DNA from: Rachycentron canadum | Lineage: Eukaryota > Chordata > Actinopteri > Carangiformes > Rachycentridae | Reading direction: 5' to 3' | NCBI GenBank assembly: GCA_038496675.1 | Contig: CM076669.1 | Coordinates: 15,694,230-15,758,229 of the forward strand | Length of the DNA: 64,000 nucleotides | Part shown: positions 12,204-24,910 of the stretch, in pieces | Position numbering within the stretch: position 1 is the stretch's first letter | How the letters are laid out: each line of letters starts with the position of its first letter | Position numbers and translations under genes: made by a program | The notes under the pieces: model-generated | Databases searched by the model: none | What the model saw: the letters and a program-made list of their open reading frames with translations, nothing else | Told to the model about the DNA's origin: nothing

Positions 12204-15117
12204 GATGTCATTAAAGATATGATGAGATATAAAAACCATATTGTTACAGCCCAAATCATACTCTGTTAAACTGAAAGGAATTTAACAGTTTCCATTTTCT
12301 GTCCCTACATTGAAACTGAGAGTCAGACTCAGATAGATGTCCTATTTTTGCACTTGCACAATACACAGCTGATTCCCAGGCATGAGGTCAGATCAATCCT
12401 CTTTTCACTCATGCACCCATAATCACAGTATAGAACATCCTTGAAGATAATAAGAATTTATATAATCTTTAATCATCATTCATCATTTTGTTCCACATAA
12501 ATACTACATGAGAATAAAAGCAAGGAAAGAAAAGTCCGGGAAGCATCTTTTAATTGAGAATCATCATAGAAACCAATGAAACCTGACCAACCTGTTGTAT
12601 AAAAATGTATTTATTAGTTTTCTGGGTCTTAGATGCTGCTTCTTTCTGCCTGTGTGCAATTAACCATATTTAAAATGCATGTAACTTCAATGTCACCTCA
12701 CCATGTCAGAGGAATGGATAAACAACACAAGCCTTCTCCTTCTCCTCCTCCCATGGCTCAGTGTTGAATAAAATATGTAGAGCATGCTGGCTGTGGACAG
12801 TTCAGAGAGGCAGCACAGGATGTAAAGAAACCAAGGACGTCATTAAAATGTCCTGTGTGTTCGTACTGTTGCTATGCATTTTCTCTGCAAGCTACACAAT
12901 CACCAAAGCAGAAAACAATTGAAAAAACACTGAATTCAGGCTCACGTGTACAACCAAACAAGAGTGATCACATCTGTGATTTCCAATTAAGGATAACTGC
13001 ACGAACACCACAGCTTCCTCAGTCTGGGGCTGGCTTGTGTCTAATGCAACGTGGCTCCACACAGTGAGGAAGCGCCTGAACAACAAGAAACCGGAGTGAG
13101 AGACCTCATCGAGATGGAAGAGGGTGCAAGAGCATTGCTAGACCGCTGATCTTAATCCACAGTGGCAGCAGTGGTTTGGAGGCACACGAAGAGCCATGCT
13201 ACCAGTAACAGAAGGTACAGTTCTGTCATGCACAATGTGGTATTTACACAACTGTTGTGTTGGAAAACAGGAAGTAACCATCTACTGATGCATGTAGAAG
13301 AAAAAAGTGGAAGAGCAATAATAATAATCTTTATTGTCCATGTATGGGGAAATTCGCCTTTGGCTTCACAGGCTGGTTAAAACACACCATTGTTCAACAA
13401 AGTTATTGCATTTGGTACAAAGCAGTTTCTGTAAATGTTCTCGGTTGCTATAGCAGCATTTCAGTGTCTTCCTGAGGGTAGTTTCATGAATTCTTCAAAA
13501 AGGGGATGAACAGGATCAAGTTTCTGCTTTTTCCCATTACACTGACATTAGACCTCGTCTAAAAAAAAAAAAAAAAAAAAAGCACATTCTTTGTTCTGAT
13601 AAAACAAAATATATTTGTTTGGATCAGATGGATCAGATCCAACATGTTTGGTGTGGATCTTGCCAGGATGACCACAGTGACTGTATAGTGCTGAACCATG
13701 AAAGATGGAGGTAAGAGTTTGCTGATATGGGCCAGCATTAGAGCAAAAGGTGCGGGGACATTTATGGATGAATGTGAGTTTGGATAAAATGCTGAATCAA
13801 AAGTCTTGGCTAGAGAATGAAAACTGTGACCTGGCCAAGTTGAATAGATGGAGTTAATAATTACATTATATATTTATGTATAGGCTACCATCTAACAGAC
13901 ATTGTCTACACACATTTGTCAGTAGGAAACACACAGTGTTTGTTTTTGACATGACACAATGTGGAATATGTCCTTGAACCAAGTAAGAATTAATGCTTGG
14001 CGTAGTCCTGGTGGACTTAACTCTGATGCCCCTTCTTACTGTCCCTTTCTCTGTCTACACACACACACACACAAAATGAAAGTCATTGTATAGATGTCAC
14101 CATGTGCAAGACCATCCTACTATCTCACACTTATCAGGAGTCAGCAGTTACGAGCCAAAACAAGATGGCTGCAGCACATTGTGAGTGCTAATGTTTAGTC
14201 CTGTGTGTAATTTTTATGGATCTGGAGAGAGGATATTCCATGATCAATACAAAGATCAATGTCCTACATATTTGATGCTGAGTGTGGCTGTTGTGCTCAA
14301 ATGAAGAAGCATGAGTGAGATTTTGTCTTTGAGGAGTGTAATTGCAATTGGTTTCTGGGTCAACGTAAACTGCTTTCTAAACACACACACACACACACGT
14401 ACAGATTAGATACTCTCTCACTGAGGATTCACTTGCAGTGGACAAAATAATTCTGCACTGTCAACATCCACGTGTTTTTGCCATATTTACACAGATGAGA
14501 GCCCTGGCAATTAATAGAGTCTCTGGTCGAGTCCCTCCTTGCAGACTCGATGAAGGCCGACTCTGACGTGACGCATTGCTATGCACACAGTGCCCCTTGG
14601 TTTTTAATTAACTTAAACTGCAATGAAACGCGTGGTGCATTCAAACCCAGGCCGAACCGCATCCCCTCGCCTCCTCCCCTGTCATCGGGGCAAGAATGAT
14701 GCAATTTGTGCAATTTTATGATCCACTGAACGCAATTACTGGACCTGTCAGTGTTTTGGGCATCTTTTGTCTGTGATGTATGTACTGTGCAGACTCAACC
14801 GTTGATAGACTGTTTACATACTCTGTCTCTCTGCCACACGCAGGCAGATTCAGGCATGTGGTGATGCATATACTGTAGGTGATTAGGAGCATGGTAAATT
14901 TTAGCTATGTATGGAAATATATTCCATGCACTACGCAAGCTGGCGTTGTTTATGTGTGCGTGCACGCCTCTTCTGTCTTGATGATTTGTTGTGTTTTCAT
15001 GTTGGCTGTGATGTTACTGGAGCTAGTGGAGCTGACGCTGGTTAATTTATATCTTAAAAATAGCTTTTTAACCACCTTCGACAGTAGTAGATCTATGTGG
15101 ACTGAATTGTCTTTTGG

Positions 15118-15260
15118 AAAGGTGGCATGGTGGTGCAGTGGTTAGCACAGTCTCCCTGTGTCTCTGTAATGTCTGAATGCAAGCTGGGATAGGCTGTAGT
15201 GGCCCTACAGTTCTGCAAAGGTGAAGTGGCTATGATCAGGGTGCATCATATAACATACTG
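15118..15260 (+). repeat. Truncated tRNA-headed SINE-like copy
   Basis: GGTGGCATGGTGGTGCAGTG followed by GTTAGCAC matches the head of the copy at 47843, including a pol III A-box-like TGGTGCAGTGG. It then jumps to AGCTGGGATAGGCTGTAG, which belongs to the tail of the same family, so the middle is deleted. Confidence 0.65.
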
Positions 15261-16678
15261 TAAACAGGGCCGGACTAACCTACTACAGGGCCTGAGGCAA
15301 AAATGAGTTATTGGGCCCTATCCACCACAAACTACCCTGCCCCAGTTTTGTTGCAGATCGTTTAGTTTGTGAGGAAATTTATAATGGAACTGATACATTT
15401 TTACAGTAATTGTAGGATTCAACATTTTTGGAACTTGAACCACACTAGGGACTATAAGTCAACGGAGCCTTGCCCTTCGCTGGCTCTTTCATCTTTCGTG
15501 TGACTCACCCAACTTTATGGAAGTAGTGTACAATGCAAAATGGCTTGAGAACCCATTTAAGAGCTTTATCATTTATCACTTAATATTATGCTTTTGTTGT
15601 GGATACTTCAGGGCCCCAATAGTCTGGGGACTTTGGGAAAGTTGCATACTCTGTGGTTGATAATCTGACATCAGTAAGAGGTTGTAACGGTATCATGTGT
15701 GATACACGTGACCTCAGTATGGAAGGAACGCACATCATTCAAAAACAATTTCAAAGATCCTGTTTACCTGAGCTTGCATTTACTAGGAGACATAACTGTG
15801 ACTGAGCAGATTTGGTCCAACATACCTGAGGACCATTACTAAACTAATGAGTTTTTTATTTAATCAATTCTTAAATGGGCATGGGATGTTAAAGATATTC
15901 AGTAGTAGTATTTAGTACTAAGAGCAACACTAGTTTAAGGGAAGCAAAGCTCTTAAGAGTCTAGCTAGCATTAGCATTTCCTGCAACTTCAGACAAACTT
16001 ATTATCTGAGATACCATGAAGCTAACAAAACCCATCAGTGCTGAGCATTATCTCTGGTTATGTTTGAAACGTGTTGTTAATTTAGTATAAATAACCTCTG
16101 CCCTACATTAAGAAGCTATAGCAAGTTAGCTAGTTCCACTCTACAGGACAAAAACATTGCTCTTTCTTTACTTCCATGTCTTTTACTTGGATCATCAAAT
16201 AATAAGGGTCTTTTAAGAGAATATCATGTTTGTAACAACCAAGGAAACACTTTACTTAAAATATAAAAACAAAGCTGCTGAAAAACCAAAAAATACTGAA
16301 ATTTTGTTGGTAAATCTGCCATGTTGTCATTGTAAACTACACGTGCGTTGTTAGAATGCAAAACTTCATCATCTGCCTCAAATCACATGAAATCAATTAT
16401 TACCCAGGCTTTATTCAAATCATCCTTTAAAAGGACATTCATTGAGAACATTTCAAAGTCATTTATCAAGCTTTCTTTTTTCTGTCGTCATAGCCCTCCT
16501 CTGGGAACCGCTCTGCCAACGCTTCATGACAGGTCTCCATCAAGCCTCAACCCGTCTCATTAAAGTCAGCCACCGTTGGACAGTTTACTTTGAGGCCACG
16601 GGCTAACGGTTCCTCTGAGCCGCACCATCCCCACCACACCTGCTAAACCTTTCTTAGACGTTGCGATGGGCTTATAAT

Positions 16679-16703
16679 GCACACACACAAACACACACTA
16701 CCC

Positions 16704-16758
<55 letters not shown>
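16679..16758. repeat. (CA)n microsatellite
   Basis: An interrupted CA tract, with an uninterrupted run at 16707-16758. Confidence 0.95.
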
Positions 16759-16760
<2 letters not shown>

Positions 16761-16850
16761 CTGTCACTCAATCCCAGGGGGAGAGTTGATAGGATTAAAT
16801 GCGAGAGCAAACTTCCCTAGCTGAATCCAATATCTGCAGGCAGAGCAGAT

Positions 16851-16901
16851 GGAGGAGGGGGAGGAGGAGGAGGAGGAGGAAGAGGAGGAGGAGGAGGAGG
16901 G
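16851..16901. repeat. (GGA)n polypurine tract
   Basis: About 50 bp of GGA repeats with one GAA interruption. It generates the Arg/Gly-rich and Leu-rich chance frames on the two strands here. Confidence 0.95.
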
Positions 16902-17479
16902 TGGGCTGTGTTTTCTGTAATTTCCTCTTTCGCTCACTTTCACACAATCTGAGGTGTGAACACACTTGGAAACAGTGGGCCAAGGCTACTGCCAAGGGCT
17001 ACTGCCATTTTATCTCTCTCTCTCTGTCTCTCTGAAAGTGGAGACAAGCCAAGGTGAGAGAGAAAATGGGATAATGAGGAGGTGGGAAATGGCCTGTTAC
17101 TGGTCAATTGGGAAAGAGAGATGGAGGGAACTCAGAGTGAGAAAGGCCAATTTACATCTGATATTAACATGAGACTGTGAAGTTCATGTGTAGGTGGATT
17201 ATATTTACACTTATCATATCTGTCTCAACAAAATGTTATTGACATTCACAATTAAAACCTTGTCCTGCTGACTCTCTGTTCCCTAACACCCTGAGTATCC
17301 ATCTCTTTACCTCCTTGTCTGCTGTATGCAATAGGCATCAATGTCCACCATGATTAGATCTGCTTTCTTGTTTCATTCCTAACAGTTTGCTAAACATGGG
17401 CCCAAACTGTTGTTTATCCAAAATAGCACTGCTTAGCTGCTCAGCTCGCATACTTGGACCAAGCAGCAACCTCTGGGGT

Positions 17480-17705
17480 TAAACAATGAAGCCAACACTG
17501 AAGTGCCAAAAACTGCAGTTCCTTGAATGGCCATCAGTGGCTGCTGGCATCCATTCCTATAGAGTGAGTCACTCCCCATAGACTCCTATGTCAAAATGTT
17601 CAACTTTACAGCAGAAATAAACATGTTTACAGCCTGATACAAAAACAGTTTTGGTCTCTATAGCTAATTTCCTCCTTCATGACAACTGTACAAGGTTGTT
17701 TTTTC
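17480..17705 (+). repeat. Dispersed repeat family A
   Basis: Contains AGTGCCAAAAACTGCAGTTC, then CCATAGACTCCTATGTCAAA, TTTACAGCAGAAATAAACAT and TTTGGTCTCTATAGCTAATT. The same series, inverted, is found at 22530-22775, and partly at 24380-24910 and 35370-35710. Confidence 0.8.
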
Positions 17706-19459
17706 AGTGTGATCGGTTATTGATCGGTAATCAGCTGATCCAATTCAGTTGTCCAATTCTGCACCGGTTAACTTTACTCTCATGAGACTGTTGCACACGT
17801 CCAGTGACAAGAAGCTAATGAAGGCAAAGCAGAAGCAGCACTAAAACTAGAGCCACAACGCTGACCTCACCTGCATAATTGTCTAATTGTGAAAATGAAC
17901 AGATTTTACATCTTCATCAGTTTTATACATTATAATTCTTCATATTGGCAATATAAAAAAATCTATTTAACATCATCCGATTTAGACATTCTCAGACTGT
18001 AACACTCGCAAAATATACCAAACAGTTTTTTTGTGTAGGTTCCACTCTTGTCTTAATGGTTTCCCACCAGTATAATGTCTCTTGTGCGGGGGTGGAGGTA
18101 TTGAGTAACAAGGTAATGGAGTGGGAGGTGGGTATAGAAACGTCACATAGATGTTTAGAGCACTTTGAGGGACTCTGACATTAGAATCAGGGCTCATATG
18201 TGAGAAGTTAAAGGTCACCTGACATCATATCTCCAATCAGAGCAGCCACTCTCCCTGCCTGAGAATCACACCACTCAATGACCTTTATCTCTTTAGATGA
18301 GTGTGGGGAACAAGGGAATAAATGGCATTATTTTAACTTGAAAAGGCCTCACAGGTGCATTTTAAAGAATGAAGAAATTTATATTAAGTAGGAAAATAAA
18401 GGTATGGCAAGCTCTGCTGTGTGGGTGTTCATTCATTAGAGAAAAGACAGGCAGAGTTACAGTAATTGATACTTTCTGAAGAGCCCTAAATTAAGGGGCG
18501 ATCAGGTAGCAGGGATGTAAGCAGGATGTAAAGACGGTGGCGTGCGGCTGTCGGCTTACCATTTCCCCTGGAGGGTGTTACTCTGAGTCAGCCGACGTAG
18601 GCAGGAGATATAAGACACAGAGAGGACAGGCTATTGTTGACATGAAAGCCAGCTGTTGCAGAGGAAACTTAATACTGTCTCTGCTGCAGATTTTGAGTTT
18701 TGTTGAATTTAACTGAGGTTAACTGCTTCACTTTAGCACTATGTACTGGCAACTGAGAATCTGTCCTAGCGTGTTTGTTTCCAAGTGTATTGCTCATGAG
18801 CACAACAATAGTAGCTGTTGATGCTATTCACTTTATAATTTGTAATGTATTCTCTTATATCATTCAAAGTCAGTGATGGTATATAAATACTTTGTACTAC
18901 TAAGGTGTCTCAGTGCCGTCTCTGGATGATCACTTCAGGTGTCGGTGTTGGTCAGGAGTGTGCTCTGTGACACCTGTACTCTCACCCAGCAGTGATGTCA
19001 TCATCATCATCACAGCAAGGTGACAGGTCAAACCACTGGACGTCAGGAAAAGTTAGATTTCCAGCTGCTGTTGACTTTCTCTTTAATGAAACTAATAATT
19101 AATCACACATAAAATAAAGAGTCCACTGCTATGGCAGCAGCTCTGAGATTAAACTGAGCCACAGTGATAAAGCTCACTTTTAACTTAAGCATGCTAACGG
19201 GCTAATATTCACAATGTTCATCATCTTCAGTGCATAGCATGTGAACATTTAAAGAACAGCTAGGGGTGATGGAGATGTCATTATTTTATAATTTTTCCAG
19301 GTATGGAAAACCATTTGGTCATAAACAACAAAATAAACTTTTCACCCGATGACAGGATTAAATTATTATACAGTCCATCCAGAGTGTCTGCACTATACTT
19401 CATGACAGTGCATCTAATATGTGTTGAGGTATGGCCTGGACCAAAGAGTTGGATTGATA

Positions 19460-19605
19460 CAGTGAAAGTATCAAAGGTCTCAGTCCACAGAGAAATGCTC
19501 ACAGCCTGTTTTCAGAAACTGAGCCTTAAAACCAGCCGTCAGGACTTCTGGGACTTTGTGATGTCACAGCAAGGCAGTCGCTGGTCTCAGCCACAGCCTT
19601 AAGAA
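19460..19605 (+). repeat. Dispersed repeat family B
   Basis: From AGTGAAAGTATCAAAGGTCT through GAAATGCTCACAGCC to GGGACTTTGTGATGTCACAG. Inverted copies are at 33230-33480 and 53631-53830. The frame that looks like a conserved peptide (LTACFQKLSLKTSRQDFW) is shared by all three copies because they are repeats. Confidence 0.8.
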
Positions 19606-20473
19606 AGAAACATGCGTTACAACGTATAGGAAAAGCACAAATCCTCAGCACAGTAGTATAATTCAGTTTCTAGTCAAACACAGGCACAGTGTGAAAATAT
19701 CTAAAATGAACATCAAAACTCAGCTCTGGACCCAATTAAATGACCCACGTTTTACATGTATTTCATCAGGCTTGCAGATCAAGTGGAAGACAGATTGATT
19801 TTTTATTGGTGCACTATAAAAGAATTTTCCCTTAATGATTATTCATTTATTATGATGAACAATAATTGATCAAAGTAATTATTTAAAATGTTCATCCTTT
19901 AGTAGCATAATAAAATTAATGAGGTCATGATTTATTGATGACAAAGTGCAACATGTAGCTGCTTTAAGGGATAACACTGAAGTAATTAGGCGATGGAGGG
20001 AATCTAGTAATAGACTCTGCTCTGAGGTGAGAAGTTGAGTTCAAGTAAAGTTTAAACACTGAAAGAGAATCTGGGAGAATGTGGAAAATGATATGGTGAA
20101 CTCCTTAATCACTCTGCTGCTTTAAAGCTGAGATGTATTACAAACCTCAACACAATAAAAGCAAAAACAAGCCTGACGTACACTGGAGACAACACTTGCA
20201 AATGCAGTGTTGTGCATGACCATGCGCATTTGAACACATCTGTTTGCTACTAATGAACGTGTGTGTCGTTAACGTCACTTACACACCAGAAGGAGGTGGC
20301 AGTGAACAAATAAGTGTTTGCCAGTCACTACAGAAACATGAGAAGAACTGTGTTTTGGCATGTGTCCTGTGTGGTGTCTACTGTTGGTAACACAAAGAGG
20401 AGTCAGTTTGTGTGAGCATTTGGAGGACTGGATGAGGAAGAACAGATCAGTGCAGATTCTAATGAAAAAAATC

Positions 20474-20618
20474 CAATTTTTATGCAGATTGCGTCCACTG
20501 GGTCTGAAGAAACAGCCACATCAGTCATGAATTTGAAACAACACATCAAGTTGAAGAGGACAGCACGGTGATGTGGTGTCTTCTTCACACCCAGTGGACA
20601 CAATTTGCATTGAAATCG
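20474..20618. repeat. Imperfect 145-bp inverted repeat (long hairpin)
   Basis: The arms 20474-20523 and 20569-20618 are inverted complements with few mismatches, e.g. GTCCACTGGGTCTGAAGAA against its complement with one change. They are separated by 45 bp. No terminal target duplication is obvious. Confidence 0.8.
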
Positions 20619-20619
20619 A

Positions 20620-20706
20620 CTGTCCAGGGTGAACTCCACCCTCACCCAATGTCAGCTGGGATTAGCTTCAGCCCCCCATTACCCTAAGGATAAGCAGAAT
20701 AAAATC
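20620..20706 (+). repeat. SINE-like tail fragment
   Basis: CCAATGTCAGCTGGGATTAG, CTTCAGCCCCCC and AGGATAAGCAG match the 3' part of the fish family represented at 47843-48078. Confidence 0.65.
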
Positions 20707-21025
20707 ATTAAGAAATCCTCAGATGCTGAGCCGACAGCTGTGTCAAACTCACAGCACATACACGAAAAACATAAACTCACATTGCTTTTTCTGATCTTTT
20801 AAAATAATCTCTGTCTCTAGTGTCTGTGGTAAACAGTAATTGATGTAGTTTAAGGAGTGTCAATGATTTGAGGCTGGGATGGATGAGAGGAGGTTCTACT
20901 GAAAACTAGTGACATGAACTTGTCCATTTGCGTGAACTGAACTTTGAGCGAGCTTGTGCACATCACTGTGCAGATGAGAGTGTGAGTTTGTTGTTGTGTT
21001 GGAACAGTGATAGACAATCTTACCT

Positions 21026-21028
<3 letters not shown>

Positions 21029-21080
<52 letters not shown>
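21029..21080. repeat. (GT)26 microsatellite
   Basis: An uninterrupted run of 52 bp. Confidence 0.98.
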
Positions 21081-21082
<2 letters not shown>

Positions 21083-22529
21083 AGTAGTATAGAGAGTGAC
21101 TGTGTGGTGTCATGTGAACAGCCCTTGAGGTCTTCTGGTTGTGGCCATCACTCAACCAGCCAGAGAGTCTGAATAAACTCAGACCCACTCTGAGGAGAAA
21201 CAAACACACACACACAGTGGCTGTATAATGCCCGGGGTAAGGGCACCACAACAAACGCATCAGACTCTGGAGAGCCAACGCAGGCGGGCTGCAGCGCCGC
21301 TGACACAGGAGAATGTAATGTGTTTTGAAAGACACTCAGGGCTAAATAGGAAAGAAAGGCGCACAGTGGCTGGGAAACACTGTGCCCACACTGAGCTTGT
21401 TGGCTGGTTTTAGAGAACAGTTGTCTGTTTGGCTTTCTGTCAATGGAGTTGGCTTACATGCACCCCAGCAGTCCGATTTCAGGGGGCAACCAGCTGAAAG
21501 GCACCGTGAGTAAGATATTTACTGACCCTGTGACCATGACATATTCATGGGAGGGTGACAGGATTAATAATCAATACTTTTCACCACTAGGAGGCAGATG
21601 ATTAATGTGTGCTGCTGGGTAACATGCCAAGAAGTGGACCGCCACACAGGAACCTATGAAAAGCAAGAAACAATCAAATTCACAGCATCTGTTTGTTTTT
21701 CATGAATTCAGTGCTGCTGTGCAGACGACTTTTAACTTTACCTCAGTCCATAAACACATCAAAGAGCCAGACCCACTTTCAACTTCCTTTAAATGAAAAT
21801 GAGGATGATATTCATAGATGGAAGCAAGTTGATGTACATGTTGTAATGAAGAGAGTGGAGAACAATGGCCGGCCAGATATCAGGAAATCCCTGTTTGACA
21901 GAACAATTACCAGACTGACCTATATATTCAGGATCTATTTTTAGAGCGGAGGGAGGTGCTGGTAGGATTTACATCACTGGAGGGATGTGGGTCACCCCTG
22001 AGGGACAGAGGGGCCAGGAGCAGGACTCTGGGTCATGCCTTCCTTCACCTGCAACCAGATCAGTCAAAACAATGAATAAGGAGCGAACAATCACACATTT
22101 TATAGTTAAGTACCTTCATCGCTGCAGCCACGCGGCATCCCTCCTTCCTTGCTCCATGCTTTATTTCCTGTCCAGTTCTAGCAGTGGTGCCAACTAGTGA
22201 TCATTCAAGACAGGCAACTGGTTGTGGCCCCAGGCTGTTGTGGACTTCACTCCACAGCAATGCCTCAAAATGCAGCTTCCTTCCTCTAATGTATCCAATG
22301 GATGATTTGCAACATCTCAGAAACATTGTTGCCATCTATTTTCAGCAAAGCTGCACAGATTATAAGAAAACTATATATAGTTTTATAGTTTTAGTCTGGA
22401 CTATATATAGTCCACAAAAGAAGAGGTGGAGCGAATGAGGGTCATGTCGGTTTGTGACAAGTATACGATCACCTACCAGCATGCTTCAATTATACGTCAC
22501 TAATCATTAATAAAATGGTCAAGTTATGT

Positions 22530-22775
22530 AAAAATTCATCCCCATAAAGTTGTCATGAAGGAGGAAATTAACTGTGGAGACCAAAACTGTTATTGTACCA
22601 AACTGTAAACATGTATATTTCTGCTGGACATTTTAACATGGGAGTCTATGGGAACTGACTCACTGTTGGAGCCAGACTTCAGTGGTCTGTAGAGGAACTG
22701 TAGGTTTCAGTACTTCAGTGCTGGCTTCCTTTCAGCCCTGGAGGTTGTTGCTTGGCTTCACCACCTTCCCTATGC
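22530..22775 (-). repeat. Dispersed repeat family A, inverted copy
   Basis: The reverse complement reads CCTCCAGGGCTGAAAGGAAG, then the tracts for 'actgaagt..', 'CCCATAGACTCCCATG', 'CAGCAGAAATATACATGTTTA' in part, and TTGGTCTCCACAGTTAATTT, in the same order as 17480-17705. Confidence 0.8.
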
Positions 22776-23141
22776 ACTATTAGTTATAGAAGATAAAGGG
22801 GCAGGGATACCAAATCTGGATTGGATTGGATGTGGATTAATAAAGTATTCTGATTCTGATGAAGGCACCCTGTGGCATGAGTACACTCACACGGTTTTCA
22901 ATTGACTGATGTTAACGCACTCATAGCAATAGACACTTTGACGTTCCAATCGGAGAAGTGAGGCATAACAACTGTTCTCCCTACTGTCCATTCTACATTC
23001 AGGGTTTTCTTTACAGTACCAACAATATCCTCAACATTCAAGAGAAAGACACACAGACCACCATCTTCTTTCTCAACCAAACACATCAACAATATTGCAG
23101 GTTTGTTCTGCTTTGATTGCCATCTAAAATGCTTAGACACT

Positions 23142-23182
<41 letters not shown>
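23142..23182. repeat. (CG)n(CA)n microsatellite
   Basis: A short CG-alternating start followed by a CA run. The whole stretch is alternating purine-pyrimidine. Confidence 0.95.
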
Positions 23183-23184
<2 letters not shown>

Positions 23185-24379
23185 GAAGTGATGACTGAAC
23201 CTCCTCCTGCCTTCCAGCAGTGGATCTCCTGCTGTGATGCAAGTAATTAGGCGACCTTCCCCACAGTCAAGGCTGCTACAGTGAAACATGACAAACAACT
23301 GGCAGAGTTAAAGCACCAGTCACTGGTTCCTACAACACGGCAGTTTTCAGGAATTAGACTGAGGTCTGCAGGGACTGCACCATTAGGTCGTCCCAGTAAA
23401 GTTGGACATTTTTTTGTTTTAAGTTAAGAGACAGACACTTGACCACTTAGTTCTACTTCAGCCCCCTTCAGAGCAATTAACATCTTTCTACTGGCCCTCT
23501 GCTTGTGTACACCAATCAATCATTTCATTATGTGCCAAAACAGCTCAGAGTGGGTGGCTGTGGTGACTCATTTTTAAAGCTATAAAACAGTCCGGGAGCT
23601 GAGATGTGTAGCTGTTCATTTCTAACTAATTAATACGTTTTGTCCTCCCACAATAAATTCAATGTTTCTGGCCACAGGCTACAAACTGCAATTAAAATTG
23701 ACCATTTCCTAAAGCAAACCACAGATAGTCATCCTCATTTACTTCCAGATATCCACATCTTTTTAGTTTGCCCCTATTTGGGATGAAAATGTTATTCCTC
23801 AAGTAGTATTTCACTCAGTGTGTCTTGGTGAAGCTCTGGCTGAACCAGTTGTATAATAGATGACTGACAGTTCTCTTCTTACTCATACACCAACATTAAC
23901 CCTCTCCTGAATGAACCACGGTCTTTACACTGGAGGAACAGATCCTAGCTTCCAGTTTCAGTCTATCCATTTATCTACATTATTATCTGGCAGTGATGGA
24001 TACTGCAGTTTTCATTGGGGAAACACTGGGGCTAATGTTCTCACCACAACCCTTCCACACTGATTAATGACCACAGCTCCATTACTGGGACTGGTAATTA
24101 CTTAATTGCAGCTGAACTGGCTGTTAAGTGAAACAGTAATTGGTCTGCAGAAATTGTAATGTGTGCCGAAGTGCTGTGTGCACAGTTTTGTCTTTCAGCC
24201 AGTGAGACAAAATCATTTCTTTATTATTTCATTATAATTGTCATCATGTGTTTATACCTTTGCATAAGAGAAGAGTGATGTTGCTTCAAATAAGTCAGGG
24301 ACAACGGCAGACCTAAGCTGTATCGCAATTGAGGGGCAACATCTTTCAGAGGCTGCGTTTGAAGACACACAGTCAAAGC

Positions 24380-24910
24380 AGCACAAACAGGATGTCCCAT
24401 TTTGAAGACTCTGGGTCTGAAAAGTGAAGCCAGTGCTGAAGAGCCTTAACCCTTCATTCTATGTAATGACCATCAGGGGGCGACTCCACTGGTTGTTAAA
24501 GAAGTCAGATTGTATTGAAGTCTATGGGAAAATGTCTCTACTTCTCCCTTGATTTATTAGCTCAGTAAATGTTTTCCTAATGAGTTTATGGTCTCAGTCT
24601 CTAGTTTCAAGTCAATACAACATGATGTTCATTTTTTAAATGATGGTCCATTTAGAGGAAAATAGACCATAAAGCAGGGGATGAATTAGGGGGCGTGGCT
24701 ACTGTGTGATTGACAGACTGTACCACACAATCAGGATAGAGGACAGAGCAGGTCAGATCCACCCCTCACTCCTCCTCAGCTCCACCTTCTCCTCCAGACA
24801 TGGTTTCTACTGGTTTCAAAAAAATCAAGATGGCAACGGACAAATTTCAAACTGGAGGCTTCAAAATGGCAACTCACAAACCAATGGGTGACGTTGTGTG
24901 GGTTCACACT
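24380..24910 (+). repeat. Dispersed repeat family A, longest copy
   Basis: Begins GAAGCCAGTGCTGAAGAGCC and includes GACCATCAGGGGGCGACTCC, GAAGTCTATGGGAAAATG, GGGGGCGTGGCTAC and AAGATGGCAACGG. It ends ACAAACCAATGGGTGACGTT. These blocks are, from memory, a very frequent fish repeat. The 61-codon frame at 24706-24891 is part of it and is not a gene. Confidence 0.75.

Larger units (their letters stand above)
12204..17470. other. Non-coding, gene-poor tract
   Basis: No gene recognised. Short CA repeats lie near 14056-14073 and 14380-14398, and an A-run at 13560-13581. Repeat-free blocks at 14500-14770 and 16330-16660 are candidate conserved non-coding DNA. A fragment opening GGGCCGGACTAACC at 15268 and ending near 15640 with GGGCCCCAATAGTCTGGGG may be an old DNA transposon, but I cannot define its ends. 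Confidence 0.4.

Noticed and set aside
16795..17035. Arg-rich and Leu-rich frames on opposite strands
   Set aside because: They are translations of the GGA repeat.
24706..24891. 61-codon frame with start and stop
   Set aside because: It lies wholly in a family A repeat copy.
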